From: Limnohabitans planktonicus II-D5
GTDB lineage: Bacteria > Pseudomonadota > Gammaproteobacteria > Burkholderiales > Burkholderiaceae_C
Direction: 5' to 3'
Length of the DNA stretch: 64,000 nt
NCBI RefSeq assembly: GCF_001270065.2
Contig: NZ_LFYT02000022.1
Coordinates: forward strand, 16,174-80,173
Shown: piece by piece, positions 20,954 to 30,082 of the stretch
Position numbering within the stretch: position 1 is the first letter of the stretch
Layout of the letters: each line of letters begins with the position of its first letter
Program-made: the position numbers and the translations under genes
Notes under the pieces: generated by a model
Database searches by the model: none
The model's input: only the letters and a program-made list of their open reading frames with translations
What the model was told of the DNA's origin: nothing

Positions 20954-22371
20954 TAAAAATCTCCCCCATCAACCACATCTTGTTTCCCAGATGCATCCAT
21001 CCCCAGGCTCCCCGCATGCGTCAACCGGTATTTTTGCAAGCGGCTTTGGGGTTTGTCGGGCAGGGTTCTTTCAATCCAATGGGCCTCCAGCAGCGCATTG
21101 ACTGCGCGGTTCAGTGCGCCAGTGACGGACTTGAGGCCCAATTGGCTTGAGAGTTCGGACTTGGATAAAGCGGCGTCGCGAAGAAGATGCAGGATTTTTT
21201 TCGATAACGACTCTGCCCCCGACTCTGCCCCTGACTCTGCCCCTGACTCTGCCACTTCGGGGATAAGCGCCAGGGCTTCAGACGCCATCGGAAAACGCAG
21301 TTCAAAAAAGTGCTCGCTGATGTGAACAATGTTGCTGTCATAGGCGCTCAAGATGCGCCGCATGCCCGAGCCCAGGTGCTCGACCAGTTCCATGTCGCGA
21401 AACACCCGCATCAGTTCGCGGTTGCGCGGCATGGATCGACCGCTCAGGCATTCCTCCAGACTCAAACCGCTGAGCAGCCCGCCATACGAGGTGATGCTGA
21501 TGCGATCAGCGTAAATCTCCACCAGCGGCGGTACCTCAGCGGTGTAGTCGTTGTGGATGATGGCGTTGATCAACGCTTCGCGCAGGGCTCGGGCATTGAA
21601 CAAGCGACGCTGCTCGCGCTCTGCGGCGCCGGTGATGCGGGTCAGGGTGCGGTTTTCGATTTCGAGCTTGTCGAGCACACGGTGCGTCGCCTTGAGCAGT
21701 GAGCAGTAGCCGTATTCCTGGTTTTCAATCAGGTCGCATTTGTCGGTGCCTGCATATTTGGCGACCTTGATGGAAATGCTGTTGGTGTCCGCCAGCAAGT
21801 AGGCGGCGTAATTCAGGCGTTCGCTGTCGGGTACGTAAAGATCGAGGTTGTGCAAAAAGGTGTCGTTGATCTCGAAGCCTTTTTCCTGGTAGTAAATCTT
21901 CAACTGCTGGAACGTGAGTTTGAGCGTGGTCGGCGCGGGGATGTTGCGCAACGAGTTGCGCACCCGCCCGGCATAGAGTTGGTCAATCATGCCCGTGGTC
22001 ATGGGCTGCACGCCGCTGCCTACCCGGGTAAAACACCCTGCAGGTGATTGGCCGTAGCGTCTGAGGTAGTACGGTTTTTCGGTGCCGCGTGTCACCAGCA
22101 CATGAATCAGAGTTTTGCCCTCGTGTTCCTGCGCATACACGTCGTACAACCCGAGGCAAGAGGGCAAGATGTTGTTGCGGATGCGGTCAGAAATCGCCAG
22201 CATCTGGGCATCCACATCGCTGACGCCCAGCACTTCACCGTCGTCATCCACACCGATGTACAGATCGCCGCCCTTGGCTGAATTGAGAAAAGCCACCACT
22301 TCTTTTTCCAGCGCATCGCTGAGCTGTCGTTTGAATTCGGTGGTGCTGTTCTCTTGGCCAAACTTACTCAT
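20953..22371 (-). CDS. COG2865-type AlbA_2/Schlafen-like ATP-binding protein with C-terminal winged helix
   Basis: A 472-residue protein lying between hsdM and hsdS. The N-terminal AlbA_2 domain has ENSTTEFKRQLSD, VVAFLNSAKGGDLYIGVDDDGEVLGV and RIRNNILPS. A GHKL-like part has LREALINAIIHNDYT, VEIYADRISITSYGG and MELVEHLGSGMRRI. A linker of GAES repeats (DNA 21209-21253) leads to a winged helix (LLRDAALSKSELSSQLGLKSVTGALNRAVNALLEAHWIERT, read in parts). Proteins of this set are called predicted regulators, and some accompany restriction loci. Its start overlaps hsdM by eight bases and its stop overlaps hsdS by one, so it is made together with the methylase. Confidence 0.88.
   Translation of the reverse strand: MSKFGQENSTTEFKRQLSDALEKEVVAFLNSAKGGDLYIGVDDDGEVLGVSDVDAQMLAISDRIRNNILPSCLGLYDVYAQEHEGKTLIHVLVTRGTEKPYYLRRYGQSPAGCFTRVGSGVQPMTTGMIDQLYAGRVRNSLRNIPAPTTLKLTFQQLKIYYQEKGFEINDTFLHNLDLYVPDSERLNYAAYLLADTNSISIKVAKYAGTDKCDLIENQEYGYCSLLKATHRVLDKLEIENRTLTRITGAAEREQRRLFNARALREALINAIIHNDYTAEVPPLVEIYADRISITSYGGLLSGLSLEECLSGRSMPRNRELMRVFRDMELVEHLGSGMRRILSAYDSNIVHISEHFFELRFPMASEALALIPEVAESGAESGAESGAESLSKKILHLLRDAALSKSELSSQLGLKSVTGALNRAVNALLEAHWIERTLPDKPQSRLQKYRLTHAGSLGMDASGKQDVVDGGDF
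21209..21253. repeat. Nearly four tandem 12-bp units inside the COG2865-type gene
   Basis: Units of GACTCTGCCCCY start at 21209, 21221, 21233 and 21245, the last truncated. They encode a run of GAES tetrapeptides in the linker between the ATPase-like part and the winged helix. Gain or loss of a unit would change the linker by four residues without a frameshift. Confidence 0.9.
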
Positions 22372-23998
22372 AGCGCAAGCCCGCTAACTGTTTTTTGATT
22401 TCTTGCTCAAGCCCCGCCGACTCCTCAAACAGTGCGTCCAGCCTTGTGGTGAATCCTTGGAGTTTTTCGTCAAATTGCGCGGGTGTCAGGTCGGTGTATT
22501 CAATCTTGACGTCGAAATATTGCCCGGCACTCAAGCTGTAATTTTTGGCGGCGATTTGCCCGTAACTCACCACCACCGAGAAATCTTCCACAGCCTGTTT
22601 GGTGTTGAAGGTGGCGATGATGCGGTCTTCTTCAGCCTCAGACAGCAGCGTTTTCTGGTTCTTTCCGTCTTTGACCTTGGTGCCAAGGCCCGAAGCATCG
22701 ATCAGCACCACATCACCCTTGTTGCTGGCATCAATGAACAGGATGGACACGTTGGTGCCAGTGGTCGCAAAAATATTGCTGGGCATGGAAACCACGCCCG
22801 CCAACATTTTGTTATCCACCAAATACTGGCGGATGCCTTTGTCGATGCCGCTTTGCGCAGTAATGAAGCCGGTGGGTACAACCACAGCCGCTTTGCCGCC
22901 GTCTTTGAGCGAATAAATGATGTGCTGCAAGAAGAGCTGGTAAATGGCCATCTTGTCGAAGGCCTGTTTGGGAATGTTGGGAACCCCAGCAAAGAAGCGC
23001 TCTTGGTGCTCTTTGGTGTCCAGCTCGTTTCTAAAGTCACTGAAATCCATCTTGAAGGGCGGATTGCTGACGATGAAATCAAACTTCTTGAGAACTTTGC
23101 CATCCCGGTGGTACGGGTGGAGCATGGTGTTGCCCTGAATGATGTTGGGAATGGAGTGCACCAGATTGTTCAAGATCAAATTCAGGCGCAGCAAGCTGGA
23201 AGACTTTTGCGAGATGTCTTGCGAATAGATGCTGCATCGGTGCTCACCAATGGCATGGGCGATGTTCATCAACAACGTGCCTGACCCCCCTGAGGGGTCG
23301 TAGCAACTGACATTGCTGACTTGGCCGCGCACTGCATGCGGGACCAGGATGGCGGCCATGATCTTGGCGACTGCATGCGGCGTGTAGTACTCCGCATATT
23401 TGCCACCGCTGTCTTTGTTGTAGTCCTTGATCAGGTATTCAAACAGTGCGGCAAAAAAGTCATATTTCTCGTTGAAGATCCGCTCAAAACTGAAGTCACC
23501 CAACTTGTTGATGATGGCCCGGCAAAAGTCGTCGCGCTTGGACGGGTCGGTGATGAACTCGCTGACGCGGTCAAACAGGGTGATTTTTGCGCCGCCTTCG
23601 GTCTTGACGGCGAAGATGTCGTTGTTGCTGATGGCAATGTCGCGCAAGGTGTCGTCAAACAGCTTGGCGAAATCGGGTGCATTCTGGCGTCCAAACAGGT
23701 GGGCGATGAAGTGCTCTGGCTTGAGGCGAGCCGTGTTCGGCCCCATTTGCATTTGCAGCATGTCCAGGTCATCAGCGCTCATGGCCGCGATGGCGGCTTC
23801 CCAGCGCTCGGCCTTGGCCAGTTCTGGCTGGATTTTTTTGGCCTCAAAGGCGAACTTGTCGTTCAGGAATTTGTAAAGAAAAACCTGGGTGATGATTTTG
23901 AATTCGTTGCCGTCGTTGCCCAATCCATAAGCGGCACAAATGGCCTTGAGGCTGTCGATCAGTTCACGGGTGCGTTGCTCAAATTGCAGGGTTACCAA
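22364..23998 (-). CDS. hsdM: Type I restriction-modification methyltransferase subunit
   Basis: N6-adenine methyltransferase subunit, 544 residues. An N-terminal HsdM helical domain is followed by motif I at residues 234-240 (DPSGGSG) and motif IV NPPF at 312-315. Other family strings are YAEYYTPHAVAKIMA, NPPFKMDFSDF, GKAAVVVPTGF and VVSMPSNIFATTGTNVSILF. The frame starts with TTG at 23998, supported by GGAG six bases upstream; no ATG lies nearby in frame. It overlaps the hsdR end by seven bases and the next gene by eight. Confidence 0.95.
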   Translation of the reverse strand: MVTLQFEQRTRELIDSLKAICAAYGLGNDGNEFKIITQVFLYKFLNDKFAFEAKKIQPELAKAERWEAAIAAMSADDLDMLQMQMGPNTARLKPEHFIAHLFGRQNAPDFAKLFDDTLRDIAISNNDIFAVKTEGGAKITLFDRVSEFITDPSKRDDFCRAIINKLGDFSFERIFNEKYDFFAALFEYLIKDYNKDSGGKYAEYYTPHAVAKIMAAILVPHAVRGQVSNVSCYDPSGGSGTLLMNIAHAIGEHRCSIYSQDISQKSSSLLRLNLILNNLVHSIPNIIQGNTMLHPYHRDGKVLKKFDFIVSNPPFKMDFSDFRNELDTKEHQERFFAGVPNIPKQAFDKMAIYQLFLQHIIYSLKDGGKAAVVVPTGFITAQSGIDKGIRQYLVDNKMLAGVVSMPSNIFATTGTNVSILFIDASNKGDVVLIDASGLGTKVKDGKNQKTLLSEAEEDRIIATFNTKQAVEDFSVVVSYGQIAAKNYSLSAGQYFDVKIEYTDLTPAQFDEKLQGFTTRLDALFEESAGLEQEIKKQLAGLRYE

Positions 23999-26900
23999 GG
24001 GTGGGCTCCAGTACTTGGGCTGCTGCCCATGCGGGCACCAGCGGAAAATTCATTCATGTATTCGGCCACCACCAAGTGGTTGATGGTGCGGGTGGCGTCT
24101 GGGGTGAGTTTGATGCGCTGGCGGGTGTAGAACTCACCGATCACGATGGGTTGCATCATGCGTTCGAAATAACTCTCGTTGTTCAAAAGCTGCGTGTTTT
24201 GCAGCACCTGCTCGTCGGCCTGCGCTTTGACGCCTGCCAGCGCCTCAAACAATTTGCGCTCAGTCTGCGTGCCCTCTGGGGTGAGTGGACCACGCTCTTG
24301 CAGGCGCTTATGGATGCGGGTGTATTTGGCATCGCCTCGGTATTTGCCGCGCAACTGGTTGTTTTGGCGATTAAGCTCTTTGACCTTGTCATGGATGGCG
24401 TTGAGCGCCCCGATATTGGCCGTCATCTCATCTTGGCTAACTTCGCTGAGTTTCTTTTTCTTGAACAGGCGTTCAAGCTCTTCGCGCAGGGTGATGAATT
24501 TGGGGTCAACCTGATCAAAGTTGTCTGCCAGCGCTTCGCGTGTCTGCCGAAGGGTGTTTTTCAACTTGTCAGCCAGTACCAGCTCTTCTTCCCGGATCTT
24601 GGCGAATTTAAAGATCACCTCTTCCAGCGCGACATTGAGCAGTTGCCCCGTGTCGGAGGCGGATTCGATGGTGTCTTTCAGGTTGAGCAGGTCGAGGTGG
24701 TTACAGGTTTCGCGGTACAGCTGTCCCAGTTTGTGGAAATCCAACTGCTGCAACAGACCATATTCACCTTGCAGGCGAATCATGTTGTAGAGGTTGCGGG
24801 CGTCGCCCAATGCCTTTTTGAGCGCCAGCACCGTGGCACGGTCTTGAATTTGGTTGAGCTGCCTGGAAAATTCTTCGGCGTTTTGGATGTTAAAGCTGAA
24901 CAAAATGTCTTTGATGGCTTCGATTTCTTGCGTGATCTCTGCAGAAGATTTGAACAGATTCGAATAGTGCTCGATCTCGTCGCCCAGCTCGGATTGCAAC
25001 TCGTCAAAATAGTCTTTGTTGGTCTTGTCGAATTCCTTGCGGATGTCGGCAAAGTCGACCACGTAGCCGTATCGAAAATCCTTGTAGGTGCGGTTGACTC
25101 GGGTGAGCGCCTGCAACAGGTTATGGGCCTTGATGATGCGACCGAGATAGAGCTTTTTCAGTCGCTTGGCATCAAAGCCCGTGAGCAGCATGTTGTAGAC
25201 AAACAGGAGGTCGATCTTGCCTGCCTTGAAGTCTTCGACCCAATCCTTGCGCTCGTCTTTGCTGCCTACATCGTGCAGGATCAGCGCGGCAGTTTTGGCG
25301 CGGTTTTCCAGCAGCGTACGGGCAGCGTAGCTGTCAGGCAGGCCTGCGGCGATGATCGCTTGAGCAGAGTCCTGCGCGGTGAGAGCAGGTAATGGTTGTA
25401 GCGCGTACACCGCAGTGAAGATTCGGAACATTTGACGCGCTTGCTCGGCGCTGTCGCAGATCACCATCCCGCCGATGCTGGCATCGCCCAATGCACTGCG
25501 ACTTTTCTCGAAGTCTCGGACGATGTAATCAAGCATGGGCTCGACAAATTTGGGATGCGAATAGATGCGCTTGCGGTCGATGTCGCCCTGCTGCAGCTTG
25601 ACAGTGGCGAGTGCCTCTTGCAGAGAGAGCTTGTAATTGGTGGCGATTTCTTCGCGGATCAGGCGCAGGGTATAGCCGTCAGCAATGGAGGCGTTGTAGT
25701 AGTACTTGTGGATGTAGTCGCCAAACAGGGCACGCGAGTTGTAGTCATCGCCCAAAAGCGGCGTACCGGTGAGACCGATTTTGATGGCGTTGCGGTCAGA
25801 CTGGCTGAGGTTGGCCAGAAAACTGCCCTGCGGGTTGTAGCTGCGATGCACTTCGTCCAGAAAATAGACGCGCTGGATGCTGAAGTCGTAATCTTCGGCG
25901 CGAACCACATCCGGATCATCTTGAAATTTCTGGATGTTGACCACGGTGATTTCAGGCTTACCGCTGTGGTTATGCAGTACTTGCGTGGATTTGATGTCGC
26001 GGGCAAAGGCATCGCGGCTGTCAATGGTGTGCACCACCAATCCGCGACAGGCAAATTCACGCTGAGCCTGAATGAGCAAATCCAGCCGGTCGACGATGAA
26101 ATAGAACTTGGGGATGACGCCTTTGCGCTGGTAGTAATCGGTGAGGAAGCGGGTGGCGTAATAGGCCAGCGCAGTTTTACCGCTGCCCTGGGTGTGCCAG
26201 ATGATGCCCTTCTTGATCCCCGCGTCGAGTTTTCTCTCGATGGCTTTGGTGGCAAAGAGCTGGGGATAGCGCATGACGTGTTTGTGGAGGCCATCGCTTT
26301 CATTGACGTAGGCCAGTGAAAAACGGAGCATGAAAGCCAATCGGCCACGGCTGAACAAGGATGTACAGATCCGATTGGTCGGTGTATCAGGCGACTTGTT
26401 GGTCAGAAATTCTGGGCTGTGCTTGATGACGTTGAGGTTGTTGTCGCGCAGCACTTCATTTTCGAGGGCGTCATCTTCAGCGGCCAGAAGTTGGGTGTAG
26501 TCCAGCGTTTCTTCTTCACGGAAATAGTTGAAGACGGGCGAGTCATAGGATGGACTGGCGTAAAACGCACCTTCGATAGGCTGCGGCGAGCCATCCTCGT
26601 ACTCCATGTTGTTGGAGAAGACCATCAACTGCGTGATGTTGATGAAGCGGCGAAATTTTGGGTTGCGGCTTCGCGTGATGATGCGGTTGCGCTCGGCCAG
26701 CACACCTTCACGGTTGTTGGGCTTCTTGACCTCGATGAAGGCCAGCGGCATGCCGTTGATCAGAAGGGTGATATCAGGACGGAACTCGTCGTCGCCGTTT
26801 TTGCAAGTCAGCTCAGTGACGACATGGAAGCTGTTGTTGTCGAAGTTTTCAAAGTCGATCAGTCGGATGCCTGAGCGCTCAGTCAACCGTTCATAGAAAG

Positions 26901-27132
26901 CCTTACCGAGATCTTCGTTTTCGAGCAGGAGTTTGACATCAGCCAAAAAACGGCGCAGGTCGTCTGGCGTGAGATCAGGGTTAATTCGTCCAATTGCTTC
27001 GCTGAAGAGTGAAGGAAAAATATTGGACTCTTCATCCCAAACGGCCCCCTTCAGGGAAAGATAGCTGTAGCCGAGACGAACCAAATGCAGGATGCAAGGA
27101 ATTTTGACCCGTGAGTCTTCGCTGAAAACCAT
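23992..27132 (-). CDS. hsdR: Type I restriction enzyme motor and nuclease subunit
   Basis: Restriction subunit of 1046 residues. The N-terminal PD-(D/E)xK nuclease shows Asp120 in FRPDITLL and Glu134/Lys136 in AFIEVKK. The SF2 motor has Walker A TQGSGKT (Lys319), the DEVH box at 426-429 and the motif III string LTGTPLL. Helicase motif VI lies in LLQALTRVNRTYK. A long helical C-terminus, which normally docks on the HsdM-HsdS core, follows. All key residues are present, so it should be active. It is first in the operon, and its ATG 27132 lies after a GGGGAG stretch that is rather far away. Confidence 0.95.
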   Translation of the reverse strand: MVFSEDSRVKIPCILHLVRLGYSYLSLKGAVWDEESNIFPSLFSEAIGRINPDLTPDDLRRFLADVKLLLENEDLGKAFYERLTERSGIRLIDFENFDNNSFHVVTELTCKNGDDEFRPDITLLINGMPLAFIEVKKPNNREGVLAERNRIITRSRNPKFRRFINITQLMVFSNNMEYEDGSPQPIEGAFYASPSYDSPVFNYFREEETLDYTQLLAAEDDALENEVLRDNNLNVIKHSPEFLTNKSPDTPTNRICTSLFSRGRLAFMLRFSLAYVNESDGLHKHVMRYPQLFATKAIERKLDAGIKKGIIWHTQGSGKTALAYYATRFLTDYYQRKGVIPKFYFIVDRLDLLIQAQREFACRGLVVHTIDSRDAFARDIKSTQVLHNHSGKPEITVVNIQKFQDDPDVVRAEDYDFSIQRVYFLDEVHRSYNPQGSFLANLSQSDRNAIKIGLTGTPLLGDDYNSRALFGDYIHKYYYNASIADGYTLRLIREEIATNYKLSLQEALATVKLQQGDIDRKRIYSHPKFVEPMLDYIVRDFEKSRSALGDASIGGMVICDSAEQARQMFRIFTAVYALQPLPALTAQDSAQAIIAAGLPDSYAARTLLENRAKTAALILHDVGSKDERKDWVEDFKAGKIDLLFVYNMLLTGFDAKRLKKLYLGRIIKAHNLLQALTRVNRTYKDFRYGYVVDFADIRKEFDKTNKDYFDELQSELGDEIEHYSNLFKSSAEITQEIEAIKDILFSFNIQNAEEFSRQLNQIQDRATVLALKKALGDARNLYNMIRLQGEYGLLQQLDFHKLGQLYRETCNHLDLLNLKDTIESASDTGQLLNVALEEVIFKFAKIREEELVLADKLKNTLRQTREALADNFDQVDPKFITLREELERLFKKKKLSEVSQDEMTANIGALNAIHDKVKELNRQNNQLRGKYRGDAKYTRIHKRLQERGPLTPEGTQTERKLFEALAGVKAQADEQVLQNTQLLNNESYFERMMQPIVIGEFYTRQRIKLTPDATRTINHLVVAEYMNEFSAGARMGSSPSTGAHPW

Positions 27133-27249
27133 TGAAGCTGTTCTCCCCTATCTTTATTGCTGTATTTGACGATTCACTTGGGTCAGCATCAACTTGCCAA
27201 AATCTCAGACCAGTTGGTCTATGCAGTCCAAAGATCAATTGGGGTTGAT

Positions 27250-27279
27250 GAAAAAACAGCCTGACGCTATTTGTCAGGG
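27250..27279 (-). terminator. Rho-independent terminator after the MFS gene
   Basis: On the minus strand, stem CCTGAC / GTCAGG (27260-27278) is followed by CTG and six T bases (27251-27256). It lies between the MFS stop (27314) and hsdR (27132), so it insulates the restriction operon. Confidence 0.75.
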
Positions 27280-27313
27280 TTGAAATTTATCAGCTTAACG
27301 GGCACCACCTGTA

Positions 27314-28525
27314 TTAACTTGCAGGATTGTTTTGCAAGCCAGACCGCCGCGCCAACTCCCGCCCAGCCATCCAAGCCAACCCCGCCCCCACCACACAACA
27401 CCCCACCGTGACCAGCGGCGTGAGTTGCCAGCCGCCTGCACGCGCCGCCACAGCAGCCACCACGGGCGGCCCCGCAAATTGGCCCAAAGCAGACAACTGC
27501 TGCACCCAGCCCACGGTGGTGGCCACTTGCTGCTCGCCCGGGGCCAGACGCACCGCCAGGCTGAACAGCGTGCCCGGCACCAAGCCGCCCACACCCGAAA
27601 ACAGCAGCACCCCGGCAAAGCGCAGCCAAGGCAGGCTTTCGGTGAAGGGTGCAAAGGCCACGGTGCTGCCCAGCGCCATCGCGCCAAAACCCAGCCACAA
27701 GGTCGAGCGCGGTGCCCAGCCGCGTTGCAGCAGGCGGCCCGATGCCATATTGCCCAAGATGTTCACCGCCGCAGCCAAGGCCGTGAGCACACCCAAAAGC
27801 GCCCCGCTCACGCCCGCAGCGGCGTAAATCGACGGCAAAAAGCCCACCACCGCCAGCCACTGGCCTGAATACATGCCAAAAGTCAGCGCCACCAGCCAGG
27901 GGCCGGGTACGCTCAGGGTGCGGCGCAGGCGGCTCCAGGAGCCTTGCCCGGCAGTGGCCACCGCATGGGGAGGATCGGATGGCACCGCCCGCAACAGCCA
28001 CAGCGCCATCGCCATTGACACCCCAGAAAACAACCACCACCAGGCCCCCCAGCCCCAGGCCGGGATGAACAGCGGCCCCAGCAACAAGGCCAGCGCCGTG
28101 CCCGTGGGCATGTAGGCACCCCACACGCCCAGCATGCCGGGCAATTTCGCAGGCGGCACCAAGCGGCGGATCAGGGCAGGCGCAGGCAGGGCCACCAGCA
28201 AAAATCCCAGCCCTTCAATCGCCCGCAACACCAGCAAAGCCGTCACCGAGGTGGCGAAACCGCCCAAACCACTGGCCAGCGCCAGCAGGCACAGGCCGCG
28301 CACCATGCTGCGCTTGAGCCCCATGCCATCGGCCAGCAAGCCCATGAACACCGCCAGACTCAGGCCGGCCAGCTGCACGATGGACAAAAGAAAGCCCGAC
28401 TGCACCAGCGTCAGGCCCAGCTCAGCCTGCAAGGCAGGCAAGGCCGGGGGCAGCTTGCCCACTTGTAAGGCGGCCACGCCACCGGCTAAAACGACCAGCC
28501 AAGCCGAGTGTTTTGCAGCCTTCAT
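27314..28525 (-). CDS. Major facilitator superfamily transporter
   Basis: A 403-residue inner-membrane transporter with about 12 hydrophobic segments. The loop 2-3 motif appears as GLLADGMGLKRSMVRG, a form of the MFS A-motif, and the second half repeats it weakly (NILGNMASGRLLQRGWAPRS). The substrate is not predictable; CynX or drug-efflux relatives are possible. I chose ATG 28525 (MKAAKHSAWLVVLAGG); the frame stays open upstream only because it crosses REP hairpins, so the longer 473-codon frame is not a real N-terminus. Confidence 0.85.
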   Translation of the reverse strand: MKAAKHSAWLVVLAGGVAALQVGKLPPALPALQAELGLTLVQSGFLLSIVQLAGLSLAVFMGLLADGMGLKRSMVRGLCLLALASGLGGFATSVTALLVLRAIEGLGFLLVALPAPALIRRLVPPAKLPGMLGVWGAYMPTGTALALLLGPLFIPAWGWGAWWWLFSGVSMAMALWLLRAVPSDPPHAVATAGQGSWSRLRRTLSVPGPWLVALTFGMYSGQWLAVVGFLPSIYAAAGVSGALLGVLTALAAAVNILGNMASGRLLQRGWAPRSTLWLGFGAMALGSTVAFAPFTESLPWLRFAGVLLFSGVGGLVPGTLFSLAVRLAPGEQQVATTVGWVQQLSALGQFAGPPVVAAVAARAGGWQLTPLVTVGCCVVGAGLAWMAGRELARRSGLQNNPAS

Positions 28526-28537
28526 GCGAATAATCCT

Positions 28538-28725
28538 GTAGGTCGGCACTCGCAGAGTCCGACATGGGCTGGACATACCACCAACGCTTGTGCAAACGCT
28601 ACCGCACAAGCAAGCAGCGTCGGGGTCTTCGACCACCGACCTACAAAACTGTAGCTCGGTTGCTTCAGCCCCAACAAAGGCCTGAGCCGGAGCGCGCAGC
28701 GTCGGGGCTGAAGCCACCGACCTAC
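28538..28725. repeat. Cluster of four family-1 REP hairpins
   Basis: Hairpins at 28538-28563 (inner stem ACTC/GAGT), 28619-28644 (GGTC/GACC), 28651-28675 (degenerate GGCT/AGCC type) and 28701-28725 (GGCT/AGCC type). They fill the gap between dgt and the MFS gene. Confidence 0.85.
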
Positions 28726-28745
28726 AAGAAGGCACAAAAACAGGT

Positions 28746-29888
28746 TCACAAGAGCTTGCGCCCCGTCAGGCGTTCGTGTTCGCGCAGGGCAAAGCGGTCG
28801 GTCATGCCAGCGATGTAGTCGGCCACGGCGCGGTGCAAGTCGGCCCCTGCTGCAAAGTCGGCGGGCATTTCTGCAGGGCGTGCCACATAAGCCGCAAACA
28901 GCTCGCGCACGGCCTGCTGGGCCTGGCCGGTGGTTTGCATGACCTGCGGATGGCGGTACAGACTCGCAAACAAAAACTTCTTGAGTTCCGCCGTGCGGGC
29001 TTTCATGTCGGCGCTGAAAGCCACCAAAGGGCCCGCCAGCCGGACCTCGTCGGCCGACTGAACCCCTGCACGCGCCACCGCCTGGCGGGTGGTGTCGATC
29101 ACGTCATACACCTGATCGCTCAGCATGCGGCGAATGGTTTCGTACAGCAGTCGGCGCGGCTTTTCAGACAGGACGGGGTGCTCGTTCAAGGTCTGCTGGT
29201 GGTAGTGGGCAAACAGCGCCACCTCCTGCAACTGCCCCATGCTGATCAGACCGGAACGCACCCCATCGTCAATGTCATGCGCGTTGTAGGCAATCGCATC
29301 GGCCAGATTGCACAACTGCGCCTCCAGGCTTGGCTGGGTGCGGTCGATGAAACGCCGCCCCACCCCGCCCGGCTCGGCCCGCTCCAGATGCTCGGCATTG
29401 GCCCGAGAACAATGCTTGAGCACGCCCTCACGGGTTTCAAAACTCAGGTTCAGGCCATCAAACGCGGGGTAACGTTCCTCAAGCTGGTCCACCACACGCA
29501 GGCTTTGCAGGTTGTGCTCAAAACCGCCGTGCGCAGCCATGCACTCGTTCAGCGCGTCTTGCCCGGCATGCCCAAAGGGCGTGTGGCCCAGGTCATGCGC
29601 CAGCGCCACGGCCTCGACCAAATCTTCGTTCAGGCCCAGCGCCCGGGCAATGGATCGGCCCAGCTGCGCCACCTCCAGCGAATGCGTGAGCCGCGTGCGG
29701 AACAGATCGCCCTCGTGGTTCAAAAACACCTGCGTCTTATAAACCAGCCGCCGAAACGCCGTGGAATGCACGATGCGGTCGCGGTCGCGCTGAAAGGCAT
29801 TGCGCGTGGGGGCAGGCGGCTCGGCGTGACGGCGGCCACGGGTTTGGGCGGGGTCGCAGGCCAGGAAATGCAAGGCAGTAGTGGTCAT
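28746..29888 (-). CDS. dgt: Deoxyguanosinetriphosphate triphosphohydrolase-like protein
   Basis: HD-domain dNTP triphosphohydrolase, 380 residues; it cuts dNTPs to deoxynucleosides and triphosphate. The HD signature is complete: RTRLTHSLEVAQLGRSIA, then AVALAHDLGHTPFGHAGQDAL and the histidine of GGFEHN. The N-terminal strings RNAFQRDRDRIVHSTAFRRL and YKTQVF are typical. I start at ATG 29888 (MTTTALHFLACD); the track-length frame upstream has no homology. Confidence 0.92.
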   Translation of the reverse strand: MTTTALHFLACDPAQTRGRRHAEPPAPTRNAFQRDRDRIVHSTAFRRLVYKTQVFLNHEGDLFRTRLTHSLEVAQLGRSIARALGLNEDLVEAVALAHDLGHTPFGHAGQDALNECMAAHGGFEHNLQSLRVVDQLEERYPAFDGLNLSFETREGVLKHCSRANAEHLERAEPGGVGRRFIDRTQPSLEAQLCNLADAIAYNAHDIDDGVRSGLISMGQLQEVALFAHYHQQTLNEHPVLSEKPRRLLYETIRRMLSDQVYDVIDTTRQAVARAGVQSADEVRLAGPLVAFSADMKARTAELKKFLFASLYRHPQVMQTTGQAQQAVRELFAAYVARPAEMPADFAAGADLHRAVADYIAGMTDRFALREHERLTGRKLL

Positions 29889-30007
29889 GAAAGGGGCAAG
29901 GTCAGCGCTTGAGCATACTGCAAGCCCTTTTCCAAGCCATTGAAGGGCACCCTTCGCATAGGTGCGCACTTATTCAAGTCTCATTACATATTTTTTGACG
30001 CCTTTAA

Positions 30008-30036
30008 TTGACAAAAAATTTATATATACTTAATTT
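30008..30036 (+). promoter_or_regulatory. Possible promoter of the large lipoprotein gene
   Basis: An AT-rich stretch has TTGACA at 30008-30013. Candidate -10 boxes are TAATTT at 17 bases spacing and TATACT at 11. The -10 is weak, so this is a tentative call. Confidence 0.35.
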
Positions 30037-30082
30037 TTGAGTATCTAAATATTCAAAAATTAACCACCACCTGGAGATGAAC

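Noticed and set aside
17462..27132. Insertion sequences or integrase bounding the defence operon
   Set aside because: No integrase, tRNA or terminal repeat is visible at either edge, so island mobility cannot be supported from this window.
28526..28735. N-terminal extension of the MFS transporter
   Set aside because: It is translated REP hairpin; the membrane protein begins at ATG 28525.
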